From NCBI GenBank assembly GCA_026225945.1, contig JAMJFZ010001089.1, positions 6,844,501 to 6,908,500 of the forward strand: a DNA stretch of 64,000 nt, given 5' to 3'. The stretch is from Cricetomys ansorgei. Lineage: Eukaryota; Chordata; Mammalia; Rodentia; Nesomyidae. The position numbers and the translations under genes are program-made. This document shows, in pieces, positions 10,833-22,596 of the stretch. The stretch's first letter is position 1, and the number at the start of each line of letters is the position of its first letter. Below the pieces are notes generated by a model. It saw nothing but the letters and a program-made list of their open reading frames with translations, searched no databases and had not been told where the DNA came from.

Positions 10833-11334
10833 GGCCATTTTTATGAGTTCTTTCAGTTCTCAAGGTCAGCTACATCACACACAGCAGCTGTTCACAACCT
10901 CAAGACATAACACACAAAAATCAAGAACTTTGAGGAACATTTTTGCCTAAGCCCCCCAGGCCTCCAGTGGTCCAGTTGAGGAAGCCATTCTCAAAGGTCA
11001 CTTGAGCCCAGTGAGCTAGCTCAGCGTGCTTCTTCTGTTCCCGTTCTCTGCAGGAAGTGAGGGTTTTTACCTTGCACCCACATAAAACAAGATGGCTGCC
11101 CAGGAAACATTTCCCCCTCCGCTTGGCTTGTTCTAGTTCTTTAAAACAAAAAAGTTTCATTTCTTGCAGGCAGCTCTTTGAAGTGACTAGCTCCAAAAGC
11201 ATGGCGAGTCAAGACCCTGTCAACCCAACAGTCTCTGTTTGCCTCAAGTGCTGGGGACCACACTGTAGTGCTGAGCCTTGGCAGGGAGGGGCCTTGTGAC
11301 CGATGTGATGCCCAGGCAGCAGGGTGCTAGGGTG
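10833..11334. other. Unique sequence, no feature seen
   Basis: No recognised repeat or gene. Confidence 0.5.
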
Positions 11335-11605
11335 CTAGGGTCTTTAATGTTTTGACCCCTTCAAAACTCATGCTGAGGCTCCTTACCCCCTCCAGTGTGG
11401 TGATGACAAAGGTGATGGGCCCTTAAGGAGGGAATCACAAGATTCTGCCCTCATTTTTTCTTATTGGGAGTGGTTAGTTTTGTAGGACTTCCACCCCCTT
11501 TTCTCTATGCTCACACCTGCCTTCCCTCTGCAAGAAAGCTGAGCAAATATAGCTACCTGATCTTGGACTTTCAGAACCATGAGCCCAACTCAATCCATTA
11601 CTTAA
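11335..11605 (+). mobile_element. Old MaLR/MLT1-like LTR
   Basis: GACCCCTTCAAAACTCATGC, AGTGTGGTGATGACAAAGGT, GATCTTGGACTTTCAGAACC, ATGAGCCCAACTC. The layout (5' AAACTCATG, GATGGGCCC in the middle, TTGGACTTTCAGAACCATGAG near the end) fits an ancient ERVL-MaLR LTR. Confidence 0.55.
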
Positions 11606-11611
11606 AAAAAT

Positions 11612-11635
11612 CTATATATCTATATAGATATATAG
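11612..11635. repeat. Perfect 24-bp palindrome
   Basis: The left half CTATATATCTAT is the exact reverse complement of the right half ATAGATATATAG, with no spacer. It can form a 12-bp hairpin stem or a small cruciform. Confidence 0.95.
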
Positions 11636-11785
11636 TGTGGAAGTTTAGTTATGTATAAAATGTTTTATGCACTGTTGGGTGAGGGGCTAGCCTAGGTCTT
11701 GGCATTCTGTATTGTCTGCAAGTGTTAGATTTCTGTGGGGAATGTTTGATTGCTAATGGTCTGTGGATGTTCAAATAGGTGCGGG

Positions 11786-11820
11786 GTGTGTGTGTGTGTG
11801 TGTGTGTGTAGTGTAGTGTT
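11786..11820. repeat. (GT)n microsatellite
   Basis: About 11 GT units followed by GTA-interrupted units. Confidence 0.95.
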
Positions 11821-12322
11821 GGGGATTAAAGCTAGGATCTCATGTATACTGCAGAAGTCTCCTACCATTGGCTACTTTCCCATACATCTTCAAACTGGTT
11901 TAAAAAAAAGTAATCTAATAAGGGAATTGGTATTCCACAGTCAACCAGAAAAGCATCACGAGGCACAGTGCTTTCTCCTCTGAAGAACAGGCTGGACAGC
12001 ACAGGGGCTCTGTCCTGCCTACTCGTGGCCTCTGTAGCCCTTTGTAGCAGTCTGTGCTTCACTATGGAAGCTACAGGAGCCCTTGGCCTGCCACAGCCCT
12101 CAGCCCAGGCTTTTTCAGGAGCTAATGGCTATAGTGGACACTATACCAGAATCCCTTTGAGCTACCTCTCTTGTTCCAGAAACTTTCATGATGGGATGCT
12201 GAAGCCCCACTGTGGTCCTGGGGGAGCAGTTTTTTGTACCTGGATCTCCCTGGCACACTGATCTCTGGGGACTGGCCCAGTCTCTTGTGCCAGCTTCTGC
12301 AGTCCTTTATCTACACAGTGAC
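11821..12322. other. Unique sequence, no feature seen
   Basis: No recognised repeat or gene. Confidence 0.5.
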
Positions 12323-12565
12323 CATTCCCTTGAGTTAATTTATATGCCAATGTGGCTGGGCCATGGTCCCCAGATATTTGGTCAAATATTCTGAATGTTT
12401 GTCTGAGGTGCCTTGGGATAAAATCTAGACAGATCTGCAGACTTTAAATATGCAGATTGTTCTCCGTAGAGATAGTGGGCCTCATTCAAAGAATTGAAGG
12501 CTTCAATAAAACAAGTAGTTACTGAGTCCTGTGGATTTAGATCTGGACTTGAATGACAGGAAAAC
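12323..12565 (+). mobile_element. Ancient interspersed repeat, second copy of the 7254 family
   Basis: GAGTTAATTTATATGCCAAT, GGCTGGGCCATGGTCCCCAG, ATATTTGGTCAAATATTCTG, then GGGCCTCATTCAAAGAATTG and AAGGCTTCAATAAAAC. The blocks match the element at 7254-7610 in order and spacing, and this copy keeps the 5' half better. Confidence 0.65.
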
Positions 12566-14660
12566 TCTAGAAGACTTGGCTTAAGAACAAGACAGAAGTG
12601 AATTCTCTTCTCATGTTCTAGAAGTCTGAGATGCCAAGCTGGTCTTGCCAAGGTGGCAGCCTGTATCACCAGGCTGTGCAGGTAGCCAGTCACCTTGCTA
12701 GAGGGGGCATTCTGAACTGTCTTCCTCTGGAGCACTGCTGCCTTCTAGGACCTTTTCCTCCCTCAAGAAAACATTGCTAGACTGAAATGGTCTCTGTTTT
12801 TAACACTCTTCATGAACAGATGTCCAAATGAAAGGGTATGACTGAAGGCAGACTCAAATAGACACCTAGGAGTAGAAGTCACCTAGAAGGGAGAAGAGGA
12901 AGGGGATCACGGTCCCCGAGAAGTAAGTTGCTGGCTCGGATGAGACAAGCGCAGTAGCCAAAGCCGCATCTAATTGGACACACTGTGAAAGAGAGACATT
13001 TGGCTTTGCAGGTGTCGCCACATGTTGCCGTCCATGAGCTTCCTTTGCAGGGTGCCTGCCCATATCTTTTTGTCAGTGTCATACGCACTAAAGGGAAAGC
13101 CCCAAGTCCGCACTGGGTAGCTGGCGGAGCAGAGGTGCTGAGTGCCCAGGAGCACATTCTGCAGCTACCCGTCGAAGAGGAATCCTGCTGCCCATGCAAA
13201 GGCCAGAGAGGTTTCTGCTGTCCCCTCCCTCTTGTGCCACTGATCCCCGACATTCACTCAATGAGATGGCTTCTTCACAGGTCCCCAGCAGAGATCTGTC
13301 AGCTGCACCAAGCCACCATTTTCCTGCTTTATCATGACAGGACAAATGCACTGGGAACGCGTTGTGACTTCTGCCCTGAGATTCCAGAACAGGGCGTGGC
13401 TCTCCAGACCCCAGTGTCTGTTGATTTACACCCACCATCCCAGAATGTTTCGATTCTTATTTTTTTCAGGTTAATGAGGCCCCTGAAACAGACCTACTTA
13501 GAGTTGAAAAGAAAACCACACACCTGCCTCTACCTCTAACCCTAAACTACAAATCACGGGTCATAATTTAATTCCCTTAGGTGTGGTGACTGGACTTTCC
13601 ATGTGTGAAGATATCTCCTGAGGTTTGATGTTTTAAGAAGTCTTGAGGAAACAATGGGGTATGGGGTAAACAGCTATCCAATTTGGGTTTAAAAGAAATA
13701 TAACGTACAATAGAAAGAGTAAGACCAATCCTTGAAAACAAGGTCACATAAGAAGTGGTGGTTCTCATCATGTTCTCTTGATCCTGATTCTCTTCAGCAA
13801 GAGAGACTGACTTACATAAGAGAGTCAGTTCCACACTGACATTTCAGGAAAGATGGTGGTTTCAGGGACCATAAAAATGAGTTTGTTGTGATGGCCCTTG
13901 TCATTCATGTAATTTACCTCTTTCTGTGCCTTGGCCTTGGATAATTGGATGCCTATGCCAGGGTCCAAGTGCTGAGCTTTAACAGACAAAGGAATTTGGA
14001 TTCCAGGGAGGAGTTGAATAAGTAGTGCCAACATAGCCAATCATATTGCAGAGGAAAAAATCACAATATTCCTATGCGACCATTCTATCCTGAAGCATCT
14101 TTGTTTTACATGGTTTATGTAAACCTTTATTTTCCTTTTCTCTCCCTCAAAGGAGGGCAAGGCCCATGACAGAACTCTACAAAGGCAGGGGAGCCTGCTC
14201 TGCTCGAACTCCGGGGTTCACCAGTCAAATTGCATTCCCTTCCACTCACTAGGCTGGCCCCAGGCACTAATGCTCAATTATTCTGGGGGCGTAGGAGCAG
14301 TCTGATGCAGCAGACTGGAGCACAGGCTAAGCTGAGCTGATGGATGCTAACCTTTTCCCTTGGTGTTTAAAAGAAAAAGACCCTGTGTGCTCTAGCTGTC
14401 CTTGATGGCTTAGCACTGGGAACTTTGTACTGATTTATGCCTTGCCTCGAGTCTTCGGTCCTCTCTGCTGAGCTCTGCCTGGGCTTCACATTAAACGCAG
14501 AAGAATAGCTGTGTGCTTCCCCTGGGTCTGCTGCAGGGCCTGAGCCTGTGTGTTAACTTGCCTCCTGTCAAACACAGATTGTATTTTGTTCTTCCCATGT
14601 AGTTTGGAGTTGGAATCTTCTAGCCTGGACACTGTAGCCCTGTTTACCTCTTCACTTCAG
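12566..14660. other. Unique sequence; chance open frames
   Basis: The 184-codon plus frame at 12985-13539 and the 117-124-codon minus frames over the same DNA have no domain, signal or repeat signature that I recognise. Both strands are open over the same DNA, which fits locally CG-balanced chance openness. No SINE or LTR is seen. Confidence 0.45.
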
Positions 14661-14662
14661 AT

Positions 14663-14812
14663 CTCTCCCATTGTTCATGTGTGGAGGCCAGGGAACAACT
14701 TCCAGGTGACAGTTTCCTCTTTCCACGTGAGTCCTGGGGATCGAACTCAGGTCCTCAGGCCTTGGCGGTAAGCGCCTTTATCCACTGAGCCATCTCACTG
14801 GTCTTGCCCCAG
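14663..14812 (-). mobile_element. tRNA-derived B2-superfamily SINE
   Basis: GGAGGCCAGGGAACAACTTC, then GATCGAACTCAGGTCCTCAG, AAGCGCCTTTATCCACTGAG, CCATCTCACTGG. The reversed B box (GATCGAACTC) and A-box region (CTGAGCCATCTC) are visible. Confidence 0.85.
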
Positions 14813-15438
14813 GACTCTTCCCAGTGCCCAGGAGGCCAGGCCAGAGATGATGGGTACTCTCACTTTTTCCCAGCCTGAGAATGTCAGAGACTTTCCAGTT
14901 CACTGGCAGCTGAGAATAGACAAACACAAAAATCCAAAAGGCCTTTGGCAGCTCTAACGAGGGTGCCAATCAAGCAAAGGAGAACGTGTTTTCAAGGGAC
15001 TATCCGAGCCAGTGCTTGTGTGCCCATTTCACACCAACTCATTTATGAATTCTGCTTACATTGAGCCCCTTACCACAATCCACATCCGTACAACTGCCAG
15101 TGCATCTGGGTGGTCTCTTCTCTGCCTTTAAAGAGGCATATAAACTGTCAGCACGCACAGCACATCCCCCTCTTCACTGATACGCACTGAAACATGAATC
15201 ACTGCAAACGGGCGTTAAAGACCCTGGACATTATAGTTGACCTTTTCCCATGCCTTCTGGATTTACCCCATTCCATGGTCAAAGAAGCACTGTGGAGACC
15301 AGAAAGGAGCTGCGAGGAGCCAGCCAAGCTCGTTCCCGTCTCTGTTGGCTTGAGAAAAGTGCTGCTATCCTAATATGTGAGTTGTAGGATGGCAAACTGA
15401 AGAAACCAATCTATCAGAAAGTAAGACTAAAGAGTGTC
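14813..15438. other. Unique sequence, no feature seen
   Basis: No recognised repeat or gene. Confidence 0.5.
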
Positions 15439-15439
15439 C

Positions 15440-15610
15440 ATGTTTTAAATATAAAGTTTATTTGATGAGTAAATTGATTCTAGGGATATATATATGTTAT
15501 CATTAATAATAATACTTCATATTATAATACATAACAATAATAATACCCCCTACTTCAGTTACTGTGGACCATATGTGCATGGGTGTAAGTATTCCAATAA
15601 AAAGTAGACA
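15440..15610 (-). mobile_element. Short Lx-type L1 3' fragment
   Basis: CTTCAGTTACTGTGGACCAT followed by ATGTGCATGGGTGT matches the longer Lx fragment at 16715-17300 (positions 16880-16925 there). The flanks are AT-rich and decayed. Confidence 0.55.
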
Positions 15611-16172
15611 TAGACAAAACTGATGGAAATACATATCTTTCTGTACATCTTTACCAAGAAAGCCTTCCTTTGGGGGAAAAAAAAGTGAGCCCGTGCCGGG
15701 TGTTCCCAGTGCTTTACTGATGATCACCTAGGAACCAAAGATTATCTTGTAAGGAAGCTGCGGGGACAAGAGAATGTTTGAGCTCATCCTAATGACCTGA
15801 GTCTTGTAAACTGCGTCATGAGGGAGCAGGGTGTGTTCTTCCCAGACAGTGCCAGAATGTGGTAAAAATGCAAAGGTTTCAGTGTGATGGGTTCTCATCC
15901 CCTTTGCTCATTCACAGGAGTGCGTAGTCCCTGAGCTAACACAAACCTGTGGAATCGAACCAAGCTTTCATGCTTCCCGGCTAAAAAGGAGGAAACGTCC
16001 TCTTGCAGGACAGTGAGAGAGGAGACGTTTAATGATATCCAACAAACCTTCCCACTCCTAGGAATCCAGCCTAGTCCAGGAGGGGGATGGAGGACGCAAG
16101 CCAGACCCACCAGGGTGTATGTCTTTACTTTTATTTCCTTCTGCTTGAAACATCCTGTAACTCTAAGAAAAC
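15611..16172. other. Unique sequence, no feature seen
   Basis: No recognised repeat or gene. Confidence 0.5.
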
Positions 16173-16211
16173 TGTGTGTGTGTGTGTGTGTGTGTGCATG
16201 TGTGTGTGTGT
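16173..16211. repeat. (TG)n microsatellite
   Basis: TG run interrupted once by CATG. Confidence 0.96.
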
Positions 16212-16713
16212 AGAGGGGGCTAGTGCCTTTTACTTTAGATCTGACTTCGAACCCGAATTTCCACAAAAATGGATCTTCAAGGTTCAAAAACCACTTCCTA
16301 CTTTTCTTAATATTTTTGCCTTAGCTCAAATATAAAAATTTAACTGTGGAAAGCCAGAGTGTGGCTTTGAAACGTAATTCTTCCGTAGGAACATGCTAAA
16401 AGCCCCCACCATAGTCTAGTCCTTCTTCCTGGAGAGCACATGGAAGGACACACGTATGCTTTAAGTCCAGCCTTCCACGAACTCTAGAAAAAGGCAAAAA
16501 TAGACCCAGCACCACCTTCTAAGACAACGATGACTCAGGCACCGCGAGTAGGAGCGTATAGACCCCAGTGTAAATAGTGAGAAAGAATTACACACAAGGG
16601 CAATTTCACGCTGATATTTGTGGGATTTGGCGGGGGGCTCATTATTGTTTTAGCTTATGAGACAGGGCCTCCCGATGGAGCCCAGACTGACTCTGAATGT
16701 AAGCAAACATCTT
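16212..16713. other. Unique sequence, no feature seen
   Basis: No recognised repeat or gene. Confidence 0.5.
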
Positions 16714-16714
16714 T

Positions 16715-17300
16715 TTCTTATTAATAATATTTTTATTTATTAATTGAAAGTTTATACATGTATGCAATGTATTTTGATAATGTCCACCCCTACTACCTAC
16801 CCCCAACTCTGGCTTAATGTCCTTGTCATCATCAACATCATCATCATCAACATCATCATCATCATCATCATCATCATCCCCCAGTTCAATTACTGTAGAC
16901 TATATGTGCATGATGTGCATGGGTATGGGTTCATACAGTAGGGCCTCGGCAACTTACCAGTAGCCATATTCCCAAATAAAAATGACTCTCCCTCAACAGC
17001 CAGTATCAATTGCTCCTTCTTTGCTAGGGGCAGGGTTCCTACCCATGCTGGAATTTTGACTGGCTTGATGTTGTTCAGTGAACCACAACTGCTATGAGTT
17101 GCTGTAGATCAGCCATGCCATGTCTAAAGGACAGCATTCCACAACTCTCCTCCGTGTCCTTCGGCTCTCGTATTCTTTCTTTCCCTTCTTCTGCTGAGCT
17201 GTGGGTGGGGGGCGTTTGATACAGATGGCCTTCTGTGGTTGGGCACTCATATTGACTCGGATTCTTGAGTGTTAGGATGACAGGTGCACACAACCACATC
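16715..17300 (-). mobile_element. Lx-type rodent L1 3' region
   Basis: Blocks in order: ATACATGTATGCAATGTATT, TTGATAATGTCCACCCCTAC, TATATGTGCATGATGTGCAT, CTTACCAGTAGCCATATTCC, ATGCTGGAATTTTGACTGGC, ACAGCATTCCACAACTCTCC, TTGATACAGATGGCC. This order is that of the rodent Lx L1 3' region read in reverse. An ATC microsatellite has expanded inside it. Confidence 0.8.
16826..16878. repeat. (ATC)n microsatellite inside the Lx fragment
   Basis: Repeated ATC triplets with two CAAC interruptions, at the position where Lx copies usually carry a T/C-rich tract. Confidence 0.96.
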
Positions 17301-17769
17301 CTTGCTCAGTGATACTTATGTTTTGAGAATTGTCACTTACAGCCAGTAGTTAATATCTTGGCACCGTAAAGCTCATGACAAAAGACAAGCGGTTTAAGTT
17401 GTGGTAAAAATTACCCGATAGCCAATCACACTTGGATTTTAGGCTGTCAGTACAATTATATTCCATAAGACAATTAGGACTTCTTTATGCAGAACATTTT
17501 CTTTCCTTGTCTAAAATTTGAATTTAACCAGATTCTTTTCTGACCACTTTGTATGTAAAGAATAGTGACCGCCATAGGAACTACCTGAACAAGAACAGTA
17601 CCATTCGTCCCCAGAGGTGGCTGGTTACAAATGTACTGCTGGTTACAAAGTTTTCACAGCATGCCTGGCTTTTTCCAACCTGCTTTCTACATCCTCTAAG
17701 AGGTCCAATTGGTGGAATGTTAGGATGCTGGCATCACTGTCAAGTTGCCATGGTTATATTCCATTAGCT
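17301..17769. other. Unique sequence, no feature seen
   Basis: No recognised repeat or gene. Confidence 0.5.
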
Positions 17770-18090
17770 TTAACAGATGGCATTCCAGCCTAACTGATAC
17801 TTATTAAGCACACGCTACTTTACAAAGCAGTATGCTGGGCTGAGACTCTGTTTGCAAGAAGTTCAGAGTTGGAGTTCAGAGTTTAGGGGAGACTAGCATA
17901 TTTTCATCTGGTGATAACTTATAGAAACACAGGTAAAAAGAATAAGATGTCACAGGGTTCCATGAGGATTGGGAGAGGAACAGAAAGTCAACATGGGTCA
18001 AGTGTGGCCCGATGAAGGAAGTTCTACAGACAGAGATGTTAAGCCACAGCGTCCCATGTTGAGTGGCCAGAACCTCTAGGAGACAGACAT
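17770..18090. mobile_element. L2-like ancient LINE fragment
   Basis: GATACTTATTAAGCACACGC, then a CATGAGGATTGGGAGAGGAA-like block, then GATGAAGGAAGTTCTACAGA. The order resembles L2 3' text (TTATTGAGCACC ... GAAGGCTTCCTGGAGGA). Heavily diverged. Confidence 0.4.
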
Positions 18091-19598
18091 AGGAATGTGT
18101 GGTCCAAGAAAGTTTCTGTTCTAACCTAAGATGGAATGACTAACTCATTCATTTGTGTATCCAGTAGACACTTTCTGGACTTTGAAGCATGTGTTAATAC
18201 AGGTTTGGGAACATGCAAAGAGCCATGAAGAAGAGATTCATGGTGCTCTGAAGGTATATGAGGAATGATGCAGCAGGGGTTGGGGGATGTGCCAATAATT
18301 GAGTCACACTGTGAATAGAGAACAGAATCTATCGGATGACAAGGGGTGCTGAGGGCTTCGGAGGAGGAGAGTACAGGGCAGATGAACCTGCATGTGGGAA
18401 GACCCCGGTGCCCACAGGACCAGGATATGGATACCAGTGTGCTTGGAACATGGGGATCATAGTGTGAGAGGAGAAGGGAAGCTGCTGGCACTGTGAACAT
18501 TTTGACACCTGCTGGGAACTTTATTTTAATTTTCAGAGCACCGTGGAGCTCTCCTTTGTATTTAAACGGGGAGGCACCATGCCATCTGTGCATAAGGGAG
18601 ATCGTAATGTAGGAGGGTTCCAGGGATGTGGATACAGACGAGGAGAGGGAAAGAGGGCTCCCCGACACCGTGGCGTCTTGCTCCCAGAAGACGTTGCAAG
18701 GAGAAATGGCAGGAAGGCATGGGAGTGCGGTGAGCATCTCAGCAGGATAAGGGCAAGGGAAGGACCCAGGGGTTCTATAAAATATCTAAGGCAGCTTCCA
18801 GCCTCGGAGCCTCTCCCATTCGGGAGGGATAAAACTGTTACTTGCCCCTCTCCACAGCGTGGTATTTTGTCTTTCCCAGATGTTCCGTTCTTTTGTCTTT
18901 CCTGGATGATCAGTCCTTTGTCGACTCGGAGGAATGAGCCTGGCGATTTCCTACATGACCACCCGCATCCCCGTTACGGAAAAGAAGAAACTAGATATCT
19001 TGGAGAAGAGTAGGTAGGGGGTGACAGTAACAGCAGTTAGCCGGTAAGGCAATCTGCTATCCTTCACCCCTTCAAATAATGGAAGTCACTCCACTTGGCC
19101 TCTGATCAGTATGTACATGAGCCCCGGGTCTTGGCTCAGCAGAGTGTGCAGGATTTCACAAGCTACACTGTGGGTTTTGGCTGGAGGGTGGTAAGGAAGG
19201 CACGGAGCATGTGACAGCCAGAGCTCTGCAGAACCCTCGGGGCTATGTCAGCCTAGAGAGCCAGGGGAATGAAAGCAAACTGGCCTGCCCTGTGCTCTTC
19301 AGAACAGTCCAAGCCCCTGAGATAGAGCCTGAGGCAGAGGCTCAGTTGCTGGCTCTGGAAGGTTCCTATTGAGACCTTCTCCACTGGCTCCCTTTCTGCC
19401 AGGTGTACTTCTAGTGATGGGCAGTAACTCTTGGCCTATTTATGGCAATTCCCCTGCCCACGCTAACTCCACAGAGGCTCCTCTGTCCTTGCTGGCTGCA
19501 CTCACAAAAAAAGATTGCTAAGAAGTGTTAGGTTAGGTTCCAGAATATTCTGGTGTGTATGTATGTGGAGGGGTTGTTTGTGAAAGGATACCCATATA
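18091..19598. other. Unique sequence; longest open frames of the window
   Basis: The 203-codon minus frame (18126-18737) and 156-codon plus frame (18543-19013) overlap, have no recognisable domain, and are not bounded by good promoter or splice context. I treat them as chance frames. Confidence 0.45.
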
Positions 19599-19599
19599 T

Positions 19600-19795
19600 A
19601 TACCTGTGTGCTCATGGGTGAAGGGGTCAGAGGTCAACCTTGGGTATTGACCCTTATTTTATGTGACCACCTTATTGTTGGAAACAGAGTCGATTTTGCC
19701 AGGTTGGCTAGGCTGGCTGGCTGGTGAGCCCCAGGGATCCACCTGTGTTCACCTCCCTGGCACTGGGATTACATGTGCATGCTGTCGTGCCTGGC

Positions 19796-19844
<49 letters not shown>

Positions 19845-19865
19845 GTTCGGGGTTTTGAATCTACT
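19600..19865 (-). mobile_element. B4-type composite SINE split by a GT expansion
   Basis: Read reversed, the tail is GGTCAGAGGTCAACCTTGGG. The body is GGCTGGCTGGTGAGCCCCAG, GGGATCCACCTGTGTTCACC, CTGGCACTGGGATTACATGT, GTCGTGCCTGGCTTT. After the GT run comes TTCGGGGTTTTGAATC, the remnant of the tRNA-like head. The A/T linker between body and head has become a (GT)n tract. Confidence 0.72.
19797..19842. repeat. (GT)23 microsatellite
   Basis: An uninterrupted GT run of about 46 nt inside the composite SINE. Confidence 0.98.
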
Positions 19866-20027
19866 TCAAATACTTCAAATAGTATTGCCCAGCATCTCTC
19901 GGCTTTGGCAAATCTACGATACGAGGTCCTAACGATTCTTTGGTTTTGGGGTGTGTGTGTGTGGTGAATGCACCAGTGATTTGTTCAGCCACATTCCTTG
20001 TCCCTACATATTATATGTCCATCTCCT

Positions 20028-20098
20028 TCAGTTTTGACAACCTAGAACGTCTTTAGACATTACCTAATATCCCTCGCAGATCAAAGATGACTCCTGGC
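20028..20098 (-). mobile_element. hAT-Charlie-type DNA transposon fragment
   Basis: GTTTTGACAACCTAGAACGT, CTTTAGACATTACCTAATAT, CCCTCGCAGATCAAAGATGA corresponds to the end of a common Charlie element (TTGTCACAACTGGGG side), reversed. Short remnant. Confidence 0.5.
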
Positions 20099-22132
20099 CT
20101 AGGCTACTATCCCCATTTACCTAACAGAAAAAGGATAGACTGGGAAAGGGGTGACTCTCAGAGGCTCCCCATCACAGAGAACAAGTCTGCAATCAGCAGC
20201 TCTCAGTAACCCCAGTTCTGGGCCTTTTCTCCAGGTGTCCCCCAAATGGACATTTTTTTCTGAAATTCCTGCAACTGACTCTACACCGAACTCCGCTTTT
20301 ACCTGCCTTCTGCTGCCTCACTTTCTCGGATCCTCATGTCCCTCAAGTCATCTTGGGTATGTGAAGAGATTTGCAAATCCATTTCCAATCCAACAGAAAA
20401 GTCCTTATGCAAGGCTGCAGGCAGAGAGGGAACCGATGCTTCTCATTTTGTTTTCCGGCAGCCAGGTAGAGGGCCGGGTATGTGCTGATGTGCTTTCTCA
20501 GTCTCTGTAGTTGTGTGACATCAAAAGTCTTGATTTGTTCCTTACCTCCTAAGTTATTTGTCGTCCCCCCTCCCCACCTATAAACTCGTGTCCTTGTGTC
20601 CATCTGATATCAGCAAGTGGTGCCTTTGTGACTGGTACGGAGGCTTCACTCACAGCAAGCCATGAAAAATGGTTCACAGTTCCAGACAGTAATCCTTTGT
20701 GGAGCTAGGCTCTTGGGAAAGAGACAGAGCACAGGAGGCAGAGGCCCTGTGACAGCTGTGTAAGTGCAAACCACTGTGGCCTTTACTAAATGAGCCATAC
20801 GGACCCAGCGTCCACAGTGAAGGCGAACAGGCTCAGACATCACACCAGCGATTCTGCACACACACAGCCAATGCCCTGATGTTATTTGAGTTTCACAGGC
20901 TTCAGAGCATCAGTCTGTGGGACGCTCTGAGGTGGCACCTCTGCCAGGAAGCGAGCCTTAGAGCTCCACAGGCCACGTATCTTGAATGTCAGCATTTTTT
21001 TCTTGAGAGCATTGTGAGAGCTGGGCCTTGGTGCCTCAGCTGGCTTTTCTGCAGAAGGTGTGAATCTTCTTCTCTGAACTTCGCTTAGAATAAGTCTCAC
21101 TCGGAGCTCTCATGTTCTGTATCTAGAATTGGAAGGGAAGTGGTTTTGTGGTTTCTTTTTCTTTCTTTTCTTTTTTTTCAATTTCATTGAAATTTCATGT
21201 CACTTGAAGATATATTTATTTCTTTTCCTCTTTGACATGCTTCAGAGGGCATTTTACCACCCGAGTTCTCTTGTTAGCAGGGCTAAAGGTTACAGGGCCT
21301 GAAGCACCAGAGGCAATGTAGGTCGAGATACATTGGTGGCTGTGCAGGGGTGACTTTGGTAGTGAGGGGATTGGGAGAGATTAGTAGGCCCAGTGAATGC
21401 CCCGGAGGGTGACAGCCATTGGGTGGTAGGACATAGAGTCATAAACTCTTCAGAGCAGAGTATGCCTCAATATGAGGCGAAGTTCACCACAGGCTGGGGG
21501 AAAGGTTAAGTTATCACTTTGCAGTCTCAGTTACGGCCAGTGCTGCTCATGTCACAGGAGGAGCCAGAGAAGCTAGCATAACCTGACCATCTCGTCTGTC
21601 TCTGTGGACCCTTGGAGCTGCCGGTGGCTTTCTTCGCGGTCGAGTAGACTAGCTATGGGCAGAACTGGAGAGTCCTAGCAGGTTACAGGAGCAGCTCCAA
21701 GCAACTGCTGTGAATGAGCAGACCCAAGTTCACGGTGAGGAGGAGATCGGACCTTGAGTTCAGGCTTGGCCTGGATCCTTACCGATTGGGAAAATGCCCT
21801 TCCTTGTCCTTATTCCAGTGGCCCCAGGCTGGATGAAGAGCCTTGCAAAAGAGGAGTCTCTGCTCCTGCTAGCAGAAGGGTTTCTTGTGTTATCTCTTAT
21901 CTCAGAGACTGGAAGGAAGAACTCTTTTGCAAGGGCAAGAGCTCTGGAAGGAGGACTGACTGAAACTGGCTTAGTCAGACACTTCGCAGCTTGCCCTGTC
22001 CGGAAGACCCTGTACTCTCAATGCCCACTTGGAAGATGGGCAGAAATGGCTACTCCCAAGACTCTTAAGAGCAAGTAATTTCAGATTGTCTACAAAAACA
22101 ACAGGCCATATAAGAGCTCCACACACACATTG

Positions 22133-22134
<2 letters not shown>
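20099..22134. other. Unique sequence, no feature seen
   Basis: T/C-rich stretch at 21149-21180; otherwise no recognised repeat. Open frames here are short and unconvincing. Confidence 0.5.

Positions 22135-22136
<2 letters not shown>

Positions 22137-22192
<56 letters not shown>
22137..22192. repeat. (CT)n(GT)n compound microsatellite
   Basis: About 14 CT units pass directly into about 14 GT units. Confidence 0.98.
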
Positions 22193-22194
<2 letters not shown>

Positions 22195-22335
22195 TTGTAT
22201 ATGTTTTTGAGGCAGTGCTCACTGTAACCCTGGCTGGCCTGGAACTCACTAAAGATTCCAGACTGCCCTTGAACTCATGGCAGCCTACCTGTCTCAGCCT
22301 CTCAAATGCTGGGATTGTAGGCATTTGTTACCACA
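22195..22335 (-). mobile_element. B1-like SINE
   Basis: TGTAACCCTGGCTGGCCTGG, AACTCACTAAAGATTCCAG, AATGCTGGGATTGTAGGCAT is a reversed B1 whose 3' tail side abuts the compound microsatellite. Confidence 0.85.
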
Positions 22336-22555
22336 TAGGACTTGAGAGCTTGCTGTGGGGCTTTGATGGTGAGTTTGGTCCTGTCCCCTACCATCAGTCT
22401 TACAAAAGAGTTGAACATAATTATATTGGTATGTTGTAGAGTAATTTAGTTTAAGATCTCTAGACATACGTAATTATTTAACAAAATTGACCACATACAC
22501 AATGGATTTTGTTTGCATATACACAATTCAAAGCCAAAGACCCTAAAACCTCAGC

Positions 22556-22557
<2 letters not shown>
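22336..22557. other. Unique sequence, no feature seen
   Basis: No recognised repeat or gene. Confidence 0.5.

Positions 22558-22593
<36 letters not shown>
22558..22593. repeat. (CA)18 microsatellite
   Basis: Uninterrupted CA run of about 36 nt. Confidence 0.98.

Positions 22594-22596
<3 letters not shown>

Noticed and set aside
12879..13539. Overlapping open frames of 184 (plus) and 124 (minus) codons
   Set aside because: Neither shows a known domain; both strands open at once without coding-type bias visible by eye.
18126..18737. 203-codon minus-strand open frame, longest in the window
   Set aside because: No domain, signal peptide or homologue I recognise. A 156-codon plus frame overlaps its 5' part, so the DNA is simply stop-poor. 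No promoter or splice context.
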